NCBI GenBank assembly: GCA_028871235.1
Contig: JAGWNO010000018.1
Location: 1-18,221 of the forward strand
From: Gammaproteobacteria bacterium
GTDB lineage: Bacteria; Pseudomonadota; Gammaproteobacteria; Natronospirales; REEB76
Length of the DNA: 18,221 bases
Direction of reading: 5' to 3'
The position numbers and the translations under genes were made by a program. The notes under the pieces were generated by a model. It did not search any database. It saw only the letters and a list, made by a program, of their open reading frames with translations, and was not told where the DNA came from. Shown piece after piece: positions 7,118-14,783 of the stretch (position 1 is the first letter of the stretch; every line of letters starts with the position of its first letter).

Positions 7118-7639
7118 ATGTTCAAAGGCTTTCTCCTGGGCATCATCGTGACAATCGTCGTCGCCGTCGCGGCCGGATACGTCACGCTGCGATTCGGCCT
7201 AATTCCGGCCAACGCCGATGCCAAACCCGGCCGCCTGGAAAGATGGGCGGCCGGCACCTCGCTGGATGCAACGTTGCGCCGCGAGGCACCGCAGGGCCCG
7301 GATCCGGTTCCGTTGACCGATCAGAATCTCATCGATGGTGTGCATCTGTATTCGGAACATTGCGCGGTCTGCCACGGTACCGCGCAGGGGGATGCTTCGG
7401 CATCGCCCGTTGCCAAAGGAGAATATCCGGCGCCGCCGCAACTTGCGACCGCCGGCGTCGAGGACGATCCGCCGGGCTACTCGTTCTGGAAGATCAAGCA
7501 TGGCATCCGCTGGACAGCCATGCCTGCGTGGAAGGATACGCTCAGCGACCAGCAGATCTGGACCTTAGCCCTGTTTCTGCAGCACATGGACAAGCTGCCG
7601 CCCCCAGCCGAAATGGCCTGGCAGCAAGTCAAAAACTAG
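7118..7639 (+). CDS. Membrane-anchored monohaem cytochrome c
   Basis: The 173-aa product has one N-terminal membrane helix (about residues 3-22, FKGFLLGIIVTIVVAVAAGY), probably an uncleaved anchor. A periplasmic cytochrome c domain follows. The haem-attachment motif is C82-AVC-H86, and the likely distal ligand is Met135 in TAMPAWKD, followed by DQQIWTLALFLQHMDKLPP, the usual C-terminal helix of class I cytochromes. It would carry electrons at the periplasmic face of the inner membrane; the partner enzyme is not visible. Start: ATG at 7118 or GTG at 7112, both with weak Shine-Dalgarno (GGA at 7108-7110). It is divergent from the GMC dehydrogenase, and electron transfer between them is possible, but the dehydrogenase lacks a signal peptide. 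Confidence 0.88.
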   Translation: MFKGFLLGIIVTIVVAVAAGYVTLRFGLIPANADAKPGRLERWAAGTSLDATLRREAPQGPDPVPLTDQNLIDGVHLYSEHCAVCHGTAQGDASASPVAKGEYPAPPQLATAGVEDDPPGYSFWKIKHGIRWTAMPAWKDTLSDQQIWTLALFLQHMDKLPPPAEMAWQQVKN

Positions 7640-7857
7640 CACCCCGTAATTTCCCGCGCCTGTTGCGCGTCCCGGGCTGGCCGTGCGTATCCCAGATAAT
7701 GTCGTAGCCAGCCGGTAGTCACGTGAATGGGCTTCCCCGGCTATCAAGCGCATCCCCGGTGACGCCGCGCGCCGGGATGTACTGCATTGCGCTATTGCAT
7801 GGGCAACGATCCAGCCCGGGACGGGTACAGGCAAGCGCCGGGCTCAGAGCGGCGCGG

Positions 7858-8154
7858 CTAGCGTCTTCCGCCATCGCCGTTATCCCCGCCGTCTTCGTTA
7901 CCTCCGCCGTCCATGTTGTCCTCATCGCCGCCGAGATAGCCGAGATATAAGCCGTCTGCACCGTAGGCTCCCGGCGCCCATCCATAGTTCCAGGGCGAGT
8001 AACCGTCATTCCAGCCGTATCCGTAAAACGCCCGCGGCTCGGGTCGGTACATGTCAGAGTGGCTCGGCGCAACGGCACAACCGGCCAATCCCAGAAACAG
8101 CAACACTGCCAGCAAACGTATTCCACGCAAGGTTTTTGTCTGCATCCTGTCCAT
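7858..8154 (-). CDS. Small Gly/Tyr/Asp-rich lipoprotein
   Basis: The 98-aa precursor has a type II signal peptide: MDRMQTKTLRGIRLLAVLLF, then LGLAGC with lipobox Cys26. The mature ~73 residues contain an aromatic Gly-rich block (FYGYGWNDGYSPWNYGW, then YGADGLYLGYLGG) and an acidic Gly/Asn/Asp tail ending GGRR. There is no recognisable domain, and the composition resembles small outer-membrane or surface lipoproteins of unknown function. Residues after Cys26 are AV rather than D, so outer-membrane sorting by Lol is expected (inference). Start ATG at 8154 with GCAGGTG just upstream; the second in-frame ATG (8145) has a Shine-Dalgarno with no spacing. The DNA upstream carries two 14-bp direct repeats. 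The 218 bases between its stop and the cytochrome gene hold no other gene that I can support. Confidence 0.75.
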   Translation of the reverse strand: MDRMQTKTLRGIRLLAVLLFLGLAGCAVAPSHSDMYRPEPRAFYGYGWNDGYSPWNYGWAPGAYGADGLYLGYLGGDEDNMDGGGNEDGGDNGDGGRR

Positions 8155-8170
8155 AAAGCACCTGCCTTGA

Positions 8171-8209
8171 GATCGAATCTACTCTGTGATGACAGGATCG
8201 ACTCTACTC
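8171..8209. repeat. Two 14-bp direct repeats upstream of the lipoprotein gene
   Basis: GATCGAATCTACTC (8171-8184) and GATCGACTCTACTC (8196-8209) differ at one base and are 25 bases apart start to start. They lie 17-55 bases upstream of the lipoprotein ATG, where a promoter must be. They could be tandem binding sites of a regulator; which one is unknown. Confidence 0.55.
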
Positions 8210-8387
8210 CGCAGTCAGGACGGCGACCGTTGGTGAACTATATTTAACGCCCAGTTCATGTTGCGTCAGCGGGTCGCTGCGCCAGCAGATCCGGGCCATC
8301 CGCCGGTCAAAATGCACTTGATGGCGGGCCATGCATTCCCAATGCTTCGGCACCAAGCCGCGATGCAAGAGCTGCTTTCAGCCGCCC
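8210..8387. other. Non-coding stretch between the lipoprotein and small basic protein genes
   Basis: With the flanking repeats and promoter this makes a 347-base gap between the lipoprotein ATG and the next start at 8502. I see no ORF with good composition, no tRNA fold and no terminator in it. A short AT-rich patch at 8236-8248 (GAACTATATTTAA) might belong to the lipoprotein promoter. Confidence 0.4.
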
Positions 8388-8429
8388 TTGGAAGGGATAC
8401 GCGCATTGCCTATACTTAATACAAAGTAT
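8388..8429 (+). promoter_or_regulatory. Sigma70-type promoter of the 35-aa protein with overlapping inverted repeat
   Basis: TTGGAA (8388-8393), 17-base spacer, TATACT (8411-8416). ATACTT (8412-8417) and AAGTAT (8424-8429) form an inverted repeat across the -10 and the predicted start at about 8423. The leader would be about 80 bases long. The -35/-10 match is good; regulation through the inverted repeat is inference. Confidence 0.6.
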
Positions 8430-8501
8430 GCCTGAGCGAACCAGAGCAGCCGGCTGAGCGCATCCAGTAACCCGTCAACCTCGACCATGGGAGTGAAACA
8501 C

Positions 8502-8609
8502 ATGAGCAAAGGCATGGACAGAAAGAAAGAAACCAGGAAGAAACCCGCCAAGACCATCAAGGAAAAGCGCGCCGAGAAACGCGCCAAGAGAGAGTCCCGG
8601 GGTTTCTGA
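8502..8609 (+). CDS. 35-aa lysine/arginine-rich protein
   Basis: The sequence reads MSKGMDRKKETRKKPAKTIK followed by EKRAEKRAKRESRGF and a stop. More than 40% of residues are Lys or Arg, and the middle is an Ala/Lys helix. Similar 30-40 aa proteins beginning MSKG-D-KK-TKKKPAKT are, from memory, common in Proteobacteria, often unannotated. Their function is not established; nucleic-acid or ribosome binding would be a guess. Support for a real gene: a GGGAG Shine-Dalgarno at 8489-8493, 8 bases from the ATG, a well-spaced promoter, and composition unlike its surroundings. An in-frame ATG at 8487 would add five residues but lacks a Shine-Dalgarno. It is too short for ordinary gene finders. Confidence 0.8.
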   Translation: MSKGMDRKKETRKKPAKTIKEKRAEKRAKRESRGF

Positions 8610-8623
8610 GCCCGTGACCCGAG

Positions 8624-8639
8624 CCCCGCGACAGCGGGG
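8624..8639 (+). terminator. Short GC hairpin after the 35-aa protein gene
   Basis: CCCCGC (8624-8629), loop GACA, GCGGGG (8634-8639). It begins 14 bases after the small gene's stop. No T-run follows, so it is at best a partial terminator or a 3'-end stabiliser; if the GIY-YIG protein began at 8614 the hairpin would sit inside its coding region. Confidence 0.4.
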
Positions 8640-8733
8640 TGATAGCATCCAGCTGCGACCCCGCATTCCTCCGGCGGAAATCTTCTCGCGGGGGCGGCGC
8701 CTGACGGCCGCTGCGCCGGTGCCGCCGACACCC

Positions 8734-9057
8734 GTGTCCAGCTGGTTCGTGTACGTACTGGAGTGTGACGGCGCGTACCTGTATGTCGGCGTCACCACCG
8801 ACGTACGGCGTCGCTATCGCGAACATCTGCGCGGCGGCGCGCGCGCCGCGAAGTACACGCGAACCCGGCGCCGCCTCGAGCTGGCTTATGCCGTGGAGGC
8901 CGGTGACAGATCATTGGCCATGCAGATCGAGCACCGCCTCAGACACTTATCGGCCGCGGACAAGCGCCGGGTGCTGCGAGAACGCATGCCGCTACCCCGC
9001 CTCGCGGATTTCCTCGGGCTGCATCCGCACGCAGCCGCCGGCACGCTGCCTGCCTGA
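8734..9057 (+). CDS. GIY-YIG nuclease-domain protein (UPF0213/YhbQ-like)
   Basis: From GTG 8734 the 107-aa product begins SSWFVYVLECDGAYLYVGVT, a typical start of single-domain GIY-YIG proteins. VYVL stands for the 'GIY' strand, YVGVT for 'YIG', and the catalytic-type Arg follows in TDVRRRYREH. The conserved Glu is likely the one in MQIEHRLRHL. Length and layout fit the UPF0213 family (YhbQ), whose members are linked to DNA repair or turnover but are poorly characterised. The start is uncertain: the frame is open back to GTG 8614, 5 bases after the 35-aa gene, but those 40 extra residues are Pro/Arg-rich, lack family similarity and cover a hairpin. No start has a good Shine-Dalgarno. A strong terminator follows the stop directly. 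Confidence 0.85.
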   Translation: MSSWFVYVLECDGAYLYVGVTTDVRRRYREHLRGGARAAKYTRTRRRLELAYAVEAGDRSLAMQIEHRLRHLSAADKRRVLRERMPLPRLADFLGLHPHAAAGTLPA

Positions 9058-9097
9058 AAAAACAGCGCGGTGTGTTCACACACCGCGCTGCCGTTTT
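9057..9097. terminator. Strong bidirectional Rho-independent terminator
   Basis: A perfect 12-bp stem CAGCGCGGTGTG (9063-9074) / CACACCGCGCTG (9079-9090) has a 4-base loop. Read on the minus strand it is followed directly by six T (9062-9057), ending the beta-propeller gene 57 bases after its stop. On the plus strand it is followed by CCG and four T (9094-9097), ending the GIY-YIG gene. Confidence 0.9.
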
Positions 9098-9146
9098 CAC
9101 TGCGCTCGCCGTCTCCCGGTCAGCTCCAACCTGTGCTGCGCCGGAT

Positions 9147-12100
9147 TCAGAGCGCTGTGTTGCCGTCGGCGATGGCGGCCCGCAGCATCTGCTCGCCGGC
9201 CCTGGCCTGCGCCTCCAGATGTTCGAACACCGCCTGCTGCGCCGGCGTCGGCTGGGTGTAAGCGAGGCCGATATCCGCCGCCAGGTAGGCGAGATGACTG
9301 CGGAGCCTGGTCTCGTGCAGCAGGCTGCCTTCGCTTGACTGGATTTGCAGCTGCACCAGGCTGTCAATGGCCGCATCCAGCTGTTCGACGGCTTTGCCTG
9401 CCTGCGCACCGCTCACGCTGTGCTTGGCCATCGCCGTCTCGAGTTTGTCGCGCACCTCCATGGCCTGATTGATGGTCTTGTCGAGCTGATCCAGCGCCTC
9501 GTGGATCTTGAGTTCCAGCGCCAGGCGTGCGGCCAGCGCATCGGGCGCCGCATGCAACCGCGGGTCGAGGGCCACGTCGAAAGCCTGTTTAGATATCTGC
9601 CCGCCGTAGTCGAGCACCACGCTATAGGTGCCCGGTACCACCACCGGACCTTCAACCTCGTCGGTCAGGCCGCCGGCCGCGATGGGCGGCTGGAAACCCC
9701 GCACCTCGGTGGCATCCGGATAGCGCAGGTTCCACTGGAAGCGGTTCATGCCCGGTGTGATGGCCGTCAGTTTCTCCTCGGCCGCCTGCTTTTCCTGCGT
9801 GGGCGTCAGGTTGTCGCGCACTTTGGCGGGCAGCTTGGGCATTTTGGTTTTCAGGTGCAGCGCAAAACGGCGCACCACCTGTCCCCTGGCATCCACGAAC
9901 GCCAGACTCACCGGCGTCTTGCCGTCGTAACCCGCGGGGATGTGGAAGAACACGGTGGCGCCGAAGGGCGGATTGGTGCCGACGTCGGGCACGAACTTGG
10001 CGTCCTCGCTGGCGCCGTAGGCGTGGCTGAGCCAGGCGCCCTGGGGCGCGTAAACCTGCGCGGTATCCGCGCCGGGTGCCGGCAGCCGGGTCAGCTGCTC
10101 GAGCAGGGCCAGGTCGTCCAGCACCCAGAACGCGCGGCCGTGGGTGGCGATGGCGATGTCGCCCTGACGGGTGTTGATGGCGAGATCACGCACCTGTACC
10201 GGCGGCAGCTTGAGGGACAGCGGCTGCCAGTGCGCGCCGCCGTCAAAGCTGGTGTACACCGTGCTCCGGGTGCCGAGGAACAGCAGCTGGGCGTCGGACG
10301 GATCCTGCCGCACCACGAACACGTACTGGTCATCGGGCAGGCCGCTGGTCAGCGCGCTCCAGTGCCGGCCGTAGTCGGTGGTCTCGAATACATAAGGATG
10401 GAAGTCATCCCACATGTAGCGCGAGGCCGTGAGCCAAGCCGTGCCCTTGGCGAAATGCGAGGCCTCGATGGAACTGATCTGCGCCCACTGCGGCAGCCCC
10501 TTGGGCGTGATCGCCGGCCAGTGCCCGCCGCCATCGGTGGTGACGTGCACCAGGCCGTCGGCGGAGCCCGCCCAGATGATCCGGCCGTCCAGCGGCGACA
10601 CCGCCAGCGCCGAGATGTCGGGGAAGATCTCCGCACCCGATTGATCCAGATCCACCGGACCGCCGCTGGGCATCTCGGTGGCCGGGTCGTTGCGCGTCAG
10701 GTCGGGGCTGATGCGCGTCCAGGTCTCGCCGCCGTCGCCGCTCTTCAGCACGTACTGCGAGGCGATCAGCAACTGCTGCGGATCAGCCGGCGAGAACAGG
10801 ATGGGATGGGTCCAGCCGAAGCGGTATTTCAACTCGCCCGAGGAGGCGCCTTCCTGATAGTCGGGCCAGGGGCTGACGCCGCGGTACTGGCCGGTGGCCA
10901 TGTCATAGCGCAGCAGGATGCTGTAGTAGCCGCTGCCGAAAGTGACGTTCGGATCACCGGGCTGCGGCGCCACGAACGTGCTTTCGCCGTAGGCCACGCG
11001 ATGCCAGGCGCCGGGCGGGATCAAGCCGTCGGGCGCGGCGCTCGGCCCCTCGAACGAACCCTCGTCCTGCTGCGCGCCGTAGAGGTGGAACGGAAACTGG
11101 CCGTCCAGGGCCACGTGGTAATACTGGCCGGTGGGCTGGTTGTGCTCGCTGCTCCAGGTCTTGCCGCCGTCGGTGGAGACCGTGGCGCCGCCGTCGTTGC
11201 CTTCCAGCAGCAGTTTCGCATCATCCGGGTTGATCCAGATGATGTGGTTGTCGCCGTGCGGCGTGCGCAGCTTGGCGAAGCTCTTGCCACCGTCGCGGGA
11301 CACCCACAGCGCGTCCACTTCCGGCACGTACACCACGTCCGCATCGGTCGGGTCAGCATAGATGCTCATGTAGTAGAAGGCGCGCTGCCGCAGGCTCCAG
11401 TTGGCATTGACGCGCGTCCAGCTGGCGCCGCCGTCCGCCGACTTGAATACGCCGCCGCCCTTGGACTGCACGATGCTGTACACCACTTGCGGGTTGCTGG
11501 CAGCCACGCTCACGCCGATGCGCCCCAGCACGCCCTGGGGGAAACCGCGGTTGCGCGAGATCTCGGTCCAGTGCGCGCCGCCGTCGCTGCTCTTGTACAG
11601 GCCGCTGCCGGGACCGCCGTCGTCGAGTTTCCAGGGCGTGCGGTAGGCCTGCCATAGGGCCGCATACAGCACCAGGGGATTCTTCGGGTCCATCACCAGG
11701 TTGATGGCGCCGGTGTTGGCGTCGACGTAGAGGATTTTCTTCCAGGTCTTGCCGCCGTCCAGCGACTTGAACACGCCGCGCTCGGCGTTGGGCTTGAACA
11801 CGTGGCCCATGGATGAAGCATAGACGATGTCGGGATTTTTTGGATCCACCACCAGGCCGCTGATGGTGTGGGTGGCGGCGAGACCCGCCGCCTGCCAGGT
11901 CTTGCCGGCGTCGTCGGAACGAAACACGCCGTCGCCGGTGATCACGTCACCGCGGATGTCGCTTTCGCCGGTGCCCGCGTAGATGATCTTGGGATCGGAC
12001 GGCGCCACCGCGATGGCGCCGATGCTGTCGCTGGGACCCGGCAGCGTGCCGTCGGTGATGTTGGTCCACTTGATGCCGTAGTCGGTGCTCTTCCACACGC

Positions 12101-12326
12101 CGCCGTCCACGCCGCCCATGTAGAACAGGTTGCGCTCGCCCGGCACGCCGGCCACCGCCACCACGCGCCCGCCGATATACGGCCCGACGCTGCGCCACTG
12201 CAGTTTGCTCATGAGCGTGGCGCTGGGCACGCTTGCGGCCGATACCGCGGCGGCGAGCGTGAATGCGGCCGCGGCCACGCCGAGGCGGAACAGACGAAAA
12301 TTCAATGGACGGGCACGGAAGTGCAT
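9147..12326 (-). CDS. Exported BNR/Asp-box beta-propeller protein (VPS10/sortilin-like)
   Basis: The 1059-aa protein has an N-terminal signal sequence (basic start, then LGVAAAAFTLAAAVSAA, cleavage around residue 31). After it come at least eleven Asp-box/BNR motifs of the SxDGGxTW type: STDYGIKWTN, SDDAGKTWQA, SLDGGKTWKK, SSDGGAHWTE, SADGGASWTR, SRDGGKSFAK, STDGGKTWSS, SGDGGETWTR, TTDGGGHWPA, TTDYGRHWSA and SFDGGAHWQP. These repeats occupy roughly residues 70-700 and build one or two large beta-propellers, as in bacterial 'glycosyl hydrolase, BNR repeat' or VPS10-like proteins. The last 300 residues hold a beta-rich domain (PGMNRFQWNLRYPDATEVRG) and a helical tail (EALDQLDKTINQAMEVRDKL). No sialidase RIP motif was seen, so binding or an unknown hydrolase activity is more likely than sialidase. 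Start ATG at 12326 has AGGAGG 7 bases upstream. Location: periplasm or secreted. Confidence 0.93.
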   Translation of the reverse strand: MHFRARPLNFRLFRLGVAAAAFTLAAAVSAASVPSATLMSKLQWRSVGPYIGGRVVAVAGVPGERNLFYMGGVDGGVWKSTDYGIKWTNITDGTLPGPSDSIGAIAVAPSDPKIIYAGTGESDIRGDVITGDGVFRSDDAGKTWQAAGLAATHTISGLVVDPKNPDIVYASSMGHVFKPNAERGVFKSLDGGKTWKKILYVDANTGAINLVMDPKNPLVLYAALWQAYRTPWKLDDGGPGSGLYKSSDGGAHWTEISRNRGFPQGVLGRIGVSVAASNPQVVYSIVQSKGGGVFKSADGGASWTRVNANWSLRQRAFYYMSIYADPTDADVVYVPEVDALWVSRDGGKSFAKLRTPHGDNHIIWINPDDAKLLLEGNDGGATVSTDGGKTWSSEHNQPTGQYYHVALDGQFPFHLYGAQQDEGSFEGPSAAPDGLIPPGAWHRVAYGESTFVAPQPGDPNVTFGSGYYSILLRYDMATGQYRGVSPWPDYQEGASSGELKYRFGWTHPILFSPADPQQLLIASQYVLKSGDGGETWTRISPDLTRNDPATEMPSGGPVDLDQSGAEIFPDISALAVSPLDGRIIWAGSADGLVHVTTDGGGHWPAITPKGLPQWAQISSIEASHFAKGTAWLTASRYMWDDFHPYVFETTDYGRHWSALTSGLPDDQYVFVVRQDPSDAQLLFLGTRSTVYTSFDGGAHWQPLSLKLPPVQVRDLAINTRQGDIAIATHGRAFWVLDDLALLEQLTRLPAPGADTAQVYAPQGAWLSHAYGASEDAKFVPDVGTNPPFGATVFFHIPAGYDGKTPVSLAFVDARGQVVRRFALHLKTKMPKLPAKVRDNLTPTQEKQAAEEKLTAITPGMNRFQWNLRYPDATEVRGFQPPIAAGGLTDEVEGPVVVPGTYSVVLDYGGQISKQAFDVALDPRLHAAPDALAARLALELKIHEALDQLDKTINQAMEVRDKLETAMAKHSVSGAQAGKAVEQLDAAIDSLVQLQIQSSEGSLLHETRLRSHLAYLAADIGLAYTQPTPAQQAVFEHLEAQARAGEQMLRAAIADGNTAL

Positions 12327-12376
12327 GACTCGACCTCCTGCTGGATAAGTGTCAGGACTTGGCGAAAACAGCGGCG

Positions 12377-12405
12377 ATTATGGACCAACCGGAATCAACT
12401 GTCCC
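12377..12405 (-). promoter_or_regulatory. Candidate promoter of the beta-propeller gene
   Basis: On the minus strand GGGACA (12405-12400) and CATAAT (12382-12377) are 17 bases apart, 4/6 and 5/6 matches to sigma70. The transcript would start near 12370, about 44 bases before the ATG. It lies in the 139-base gap after the peptidase gene, which also has a very AT-rich patch at 12415-12440. The propeller gene may therefore have its own promoter in addition to read-through. Confidence 0.4.
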
Positions 12406-12465
12406 GGGCCGCGACATATAATAAATATAACCATATTTTTGATGATCTGAGAACAACAGCCCCCG

Positions 12466-14634
12466 CTACTTTGCGGTCGCCGCCGGCGGCTGCATGCCGA
12501 GGTTATGGGCCAGGAACGCCCACACATCCGACCACTGGGCGATCTGCTTGTCGGTGGGCATGTAATTGTGGCTGGTCTTGGTGGCCACGCGGATCAGCAC
12601 CGGGTTGGCGCAGCCCTGGTCATGCTGCAGGCTGGCGGCGAACTTGTAGGAATGACTCGGCACCACGCGGTCGTCATGATCGGCGGTGGTGATGATGGTG
12701 GGCGGATAGCACACCCCGGGCTTCAGGTTCTGCAGCGGCGAGTACTTGATCAGCCACTTGAAGGCCTTGGGGTCGTCGGAGCTGCCGTATTCCGGCGCCC
12801 ACAGCGCGCCGCCGGAGAATTTCTGGTAGCGCAGCATGTCCATCACGCCGGCGCCGGCGTAGGCCGCACCGAAGAGTTCCGGATGCTGGGTGATGGTGGC
12901 ACCCACCAGCAGGCCGCCGTTGGAATAGCCCCAGATGGCGAGCTTCCTGGGCGAGGTGTAATGCTCGCGGATCAGGTAGCGGGCAGCGCCGATGAAATCG
13001 TCGAACACGTTCTGCTTCCTGCCCAGCATGCCGGCCTGGTGCCAGGCCTCGCCGTATTCGCCGCCGCCCCGCAGGTTGGCGACCGCGTACACGCCGCCCA
13101 TCTCCAGCCACACCGGCACCCGGGGTGAGAAGTTGGGCGTGATGCTGATGTCGAAGCCGCCGTAGGCATACAGCAGCGTCGGGTTCGCGCCATCGAGCTT
13201 CAGTCCCTTGCGGGCGGTGATGAGCATGGGGATGCGGGTGCCGTCCTTGGAACGGTAGAACACCTGGCGCGTCTCATAGCGCGCGGGATCGAAGGTCAGC
13301 TTGGGCGTGAAGAACACCGCATTCCTGCGGGTGGCCAGATCGTAGCGGTACACGCGCAACGGATACAGATAGGAGGTGAAACCGTAGTACAGCTCCGGCG
13401 AGTCATTGCGGCCGCTCAGGCTCACCACCGAGCCGATGCCCGGCAGCGGCAGCACGCCTTGCGGTTTGCCGTCGCTGGCGTAGAGACGCACCTCGCTCTT
13501 CACGTCCACCAGATACTTGACCACCACTTGGTGGTGCGCCATGAGCGCAGTCTGGATGACGTTGCGGCCCTGGGGCACCAGCGTGCGCCAGTGGGCCGGT
13601 GCAGCATCAGAAAGCTTGAACGCGACGATCTTGCCCTTGGGCGCATGCAGGGTGGTCTGCAGGTACAGCGTGTCCCCCAGGTTGCCGATGGGCACATAGG
13701 CCGCATCGTTGCCGGTGAACAGCGGCTGCACCGCCGCGCCGATATCCGGGTGGGCGGAAGCGCCCAGATCAACGTAATACAGCTCGTTGTTGGCGGAGGT
13801 GCCGTTCACCAGCACGATGAACAGATAGCGGCCGTCCTCGGAGACGCTGGCTTCCAGGATCCACTCGGGCAGATCGGGCCGGGTATAGATGAGCCGGTCG
13901 GCGCTCTGCGGCGTGCCCAGCCGGTGGTAATACACCGCCTGGTCCTTCACCTGTTCGCTGATGGCCTGGCCCACGGGCGGCGCCGGATAGCGTGAATAGA
14001 AGAAACCGCGGTTGTCGCCGGTCCAGGAGATGCCGGAGAATTTCACGTAACGCACTTCATCGGCCAGGTCCTTGCCGTCCGCGAGATCCCGCACGTGCAG
14101 CGTCTCCCAGTCGGAGCCGCCCCGGGAGAGCGCGTAGGCGAGATAGCGGCCGTCATGGGACGGGACGTAGTCCAGCAGCGCCACCGAGCCGTCCGGCGAC
14201 AGCGCGTTGGGATCGATCAACAGGCGCGGCGCGGCGCCGGATGCGTCCTGCTCGTACACCAGCGCCTGGTTCTGCAGCCCGCTGTTCTTGTCGAAGAACA
14301 ACTTGCCCGCCTCCAGCTGCGGCACACTCACTTTCTCGTAATTCCACAACTGCGTGAGGCGCCGCTGCACCCAGCCGCGGTCCGGGTTCCGGTCCAGATA
14401 AGAGAAGGTGAGCGCGTTCTCCGCCGCCACCCACCGGGCCACCACCGGACTGTTCAGGTCCTCCATCCACTGGTAGGGCGCTGGCACCCTGGTGCCGAAA
14501 TAGTCGTTCACCACGGCATCGCGGGCGGCGGACGGATAAACGAGTCTTGGTCCCGGCACCGCTGCCGGCTGCGCCGGCACGGCGGCGCTCCACGACAGCA
14601 GCATGAAGAGGATGTACACACTCAGGCGTTGCAT
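12466..14634 (-). CDS. Prolyl oligopeptidase family serine peptidase (S9A), exported
   Basis: The 722-aa enzyme cleaves peptides, normally short ones, after proline. A signal peptide (LSVYILFMLLSWSAAVPAQP) directs it to the periplasm or beyond. Next come the conserved N-terminal block (NDYFGTRVPAPYQWMEDLNS), a seven-bladed propeller region (about 80-420) and a C-terminal alpha/beta-hydrolase domain. The catalytic triad is visible: Ser571 in GYSNGG, Asp654 or Asp655 in ADHDDRVVPSHS, and His689 in TKTSHNYMPTD; order and spacing match porcine POP (554/641/680). The usual GHGAGKP around the histidine is SHNYMP here, a departure from the mammalian type that may alter specificity. Start ATG at 14634 has AGGAGAA at good spacing. 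The 1059-aa propeller protein follows on the same strand, suggesting joint use of exogenous peptides or glycopeptides. Confidence 0.94.
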   Translation of the reverse strand: MQRLSVYILFMLLSWSAAVPAQPAAVPGPRLVYPSAARDAVVNDYFGTRVPAPYQWMEDLNSPVVARWVAAENALTFSYLDRNPDRGWVQRRLTQLWNYEKVSVPQLEAGKLFFDKNSGLQNQALVYEQDASGAAPRLLIDPNALSPDGSVALLDYVPSHDGRYLAYALSRGGSDWETLHVRDLADGKDLADEVRYVKFSGISWTGDNRGFFYSRYPAPPVGQAISEQVKDQAVYYHRLGTPQSADRLIYTRPDLPEWILEASVSEDGRYLFIVLVNGTSANNELYYVDLGASAHPDIGAAVQPLFTGNDAAYVPIGNLGDTLYLQTTLHAPKGKIVAFKLSDAAPAHWRTLVPQGRNVIQTALMAHHQVVVKYLVDVKSEVRLYASDGKPQGVLPLPGIGSVVSLSGRNDSPELYYGFTSYLYPLRVYRYDLATRRNAVFFTPKLTFDPARYETRQVFYRSKDGTRIPMLITARKGLKLDGANPTLLYAYGGFDISITPNFSPRVPVWLEMGGVYAVANLRGGGEYGEAWHQAGMLGRKQNVFDDFIGAARYLIREHYTSPRKLAIWGYSNGGLLVGATITQHPELFGAAYAGAGVMDMLRYQKFSGGALWAPEYGSSDDPKAFKWLIKYSPLQNLKPGVCYPPTIITTADHDDRVVPSHSYKFAASLQHDQGCANPVLIRVATKTSHNYMPTDKQIAQWSDVWAFLAHNLGMQPPAATAK

Positions 14635-14674
14635 GGCGTTCTCCTGTCAGCGTTCCCAGGGATTGCGGCGGCAA

Positions 14675-14683
14675 ATAATATCA
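14675..14683 (-). promoter_or_regulatory. Extended -10 promoter of the prolyl oligopeptidase gene
   Basis: On the minus strand TGA directly precedes TATTAT (14680-14675), an extended -10. No clear -35. Predicted start near 14668 gives a leader of about 34 bases with the Shine-Dalgarno inside it. Confidence 0.4.
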
Positions 14684-14783
14684 AGTCCGGCACGCAGATA
14701 TTCGGGGGCGCTTGACCCGTCGACCGTTGCACCGGATCGCGGCGTCTTGTCGGCAACGCGCTTGAGCATGACACCGGGCGCTG

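Noticed and set aside
6640..7707. 355-codon open frame on the plus strand
   Set aside because: It crosses the promoter region and overlaps the cytochrome c gene in another frame; its product is Arg/Pro/Ser-rich without a domain.
7675..7713. GGCTGGC/GCCAGCC inverted repeat after the cytochrome gene as a terminator
   Set aside because: The loop is 25 bases and no T-run follows; too weak to call.
9345..11657. 770-codon open frame on the plus strand
   Set aside because: It lies wholly antisense to the beta-propeller gene, which has clear repeats, signal peptide, Shine-Dalgarno and terminator. The antisense product is His/Arg/Ala/Val-rich without any domain, as expected from high-GC codon bias.
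12505..13128. 207-codon open frame on the plus strand
   Set aside because: Antisense to the catalytic domain of the prolyl oligopeptidase; no motif of its own.
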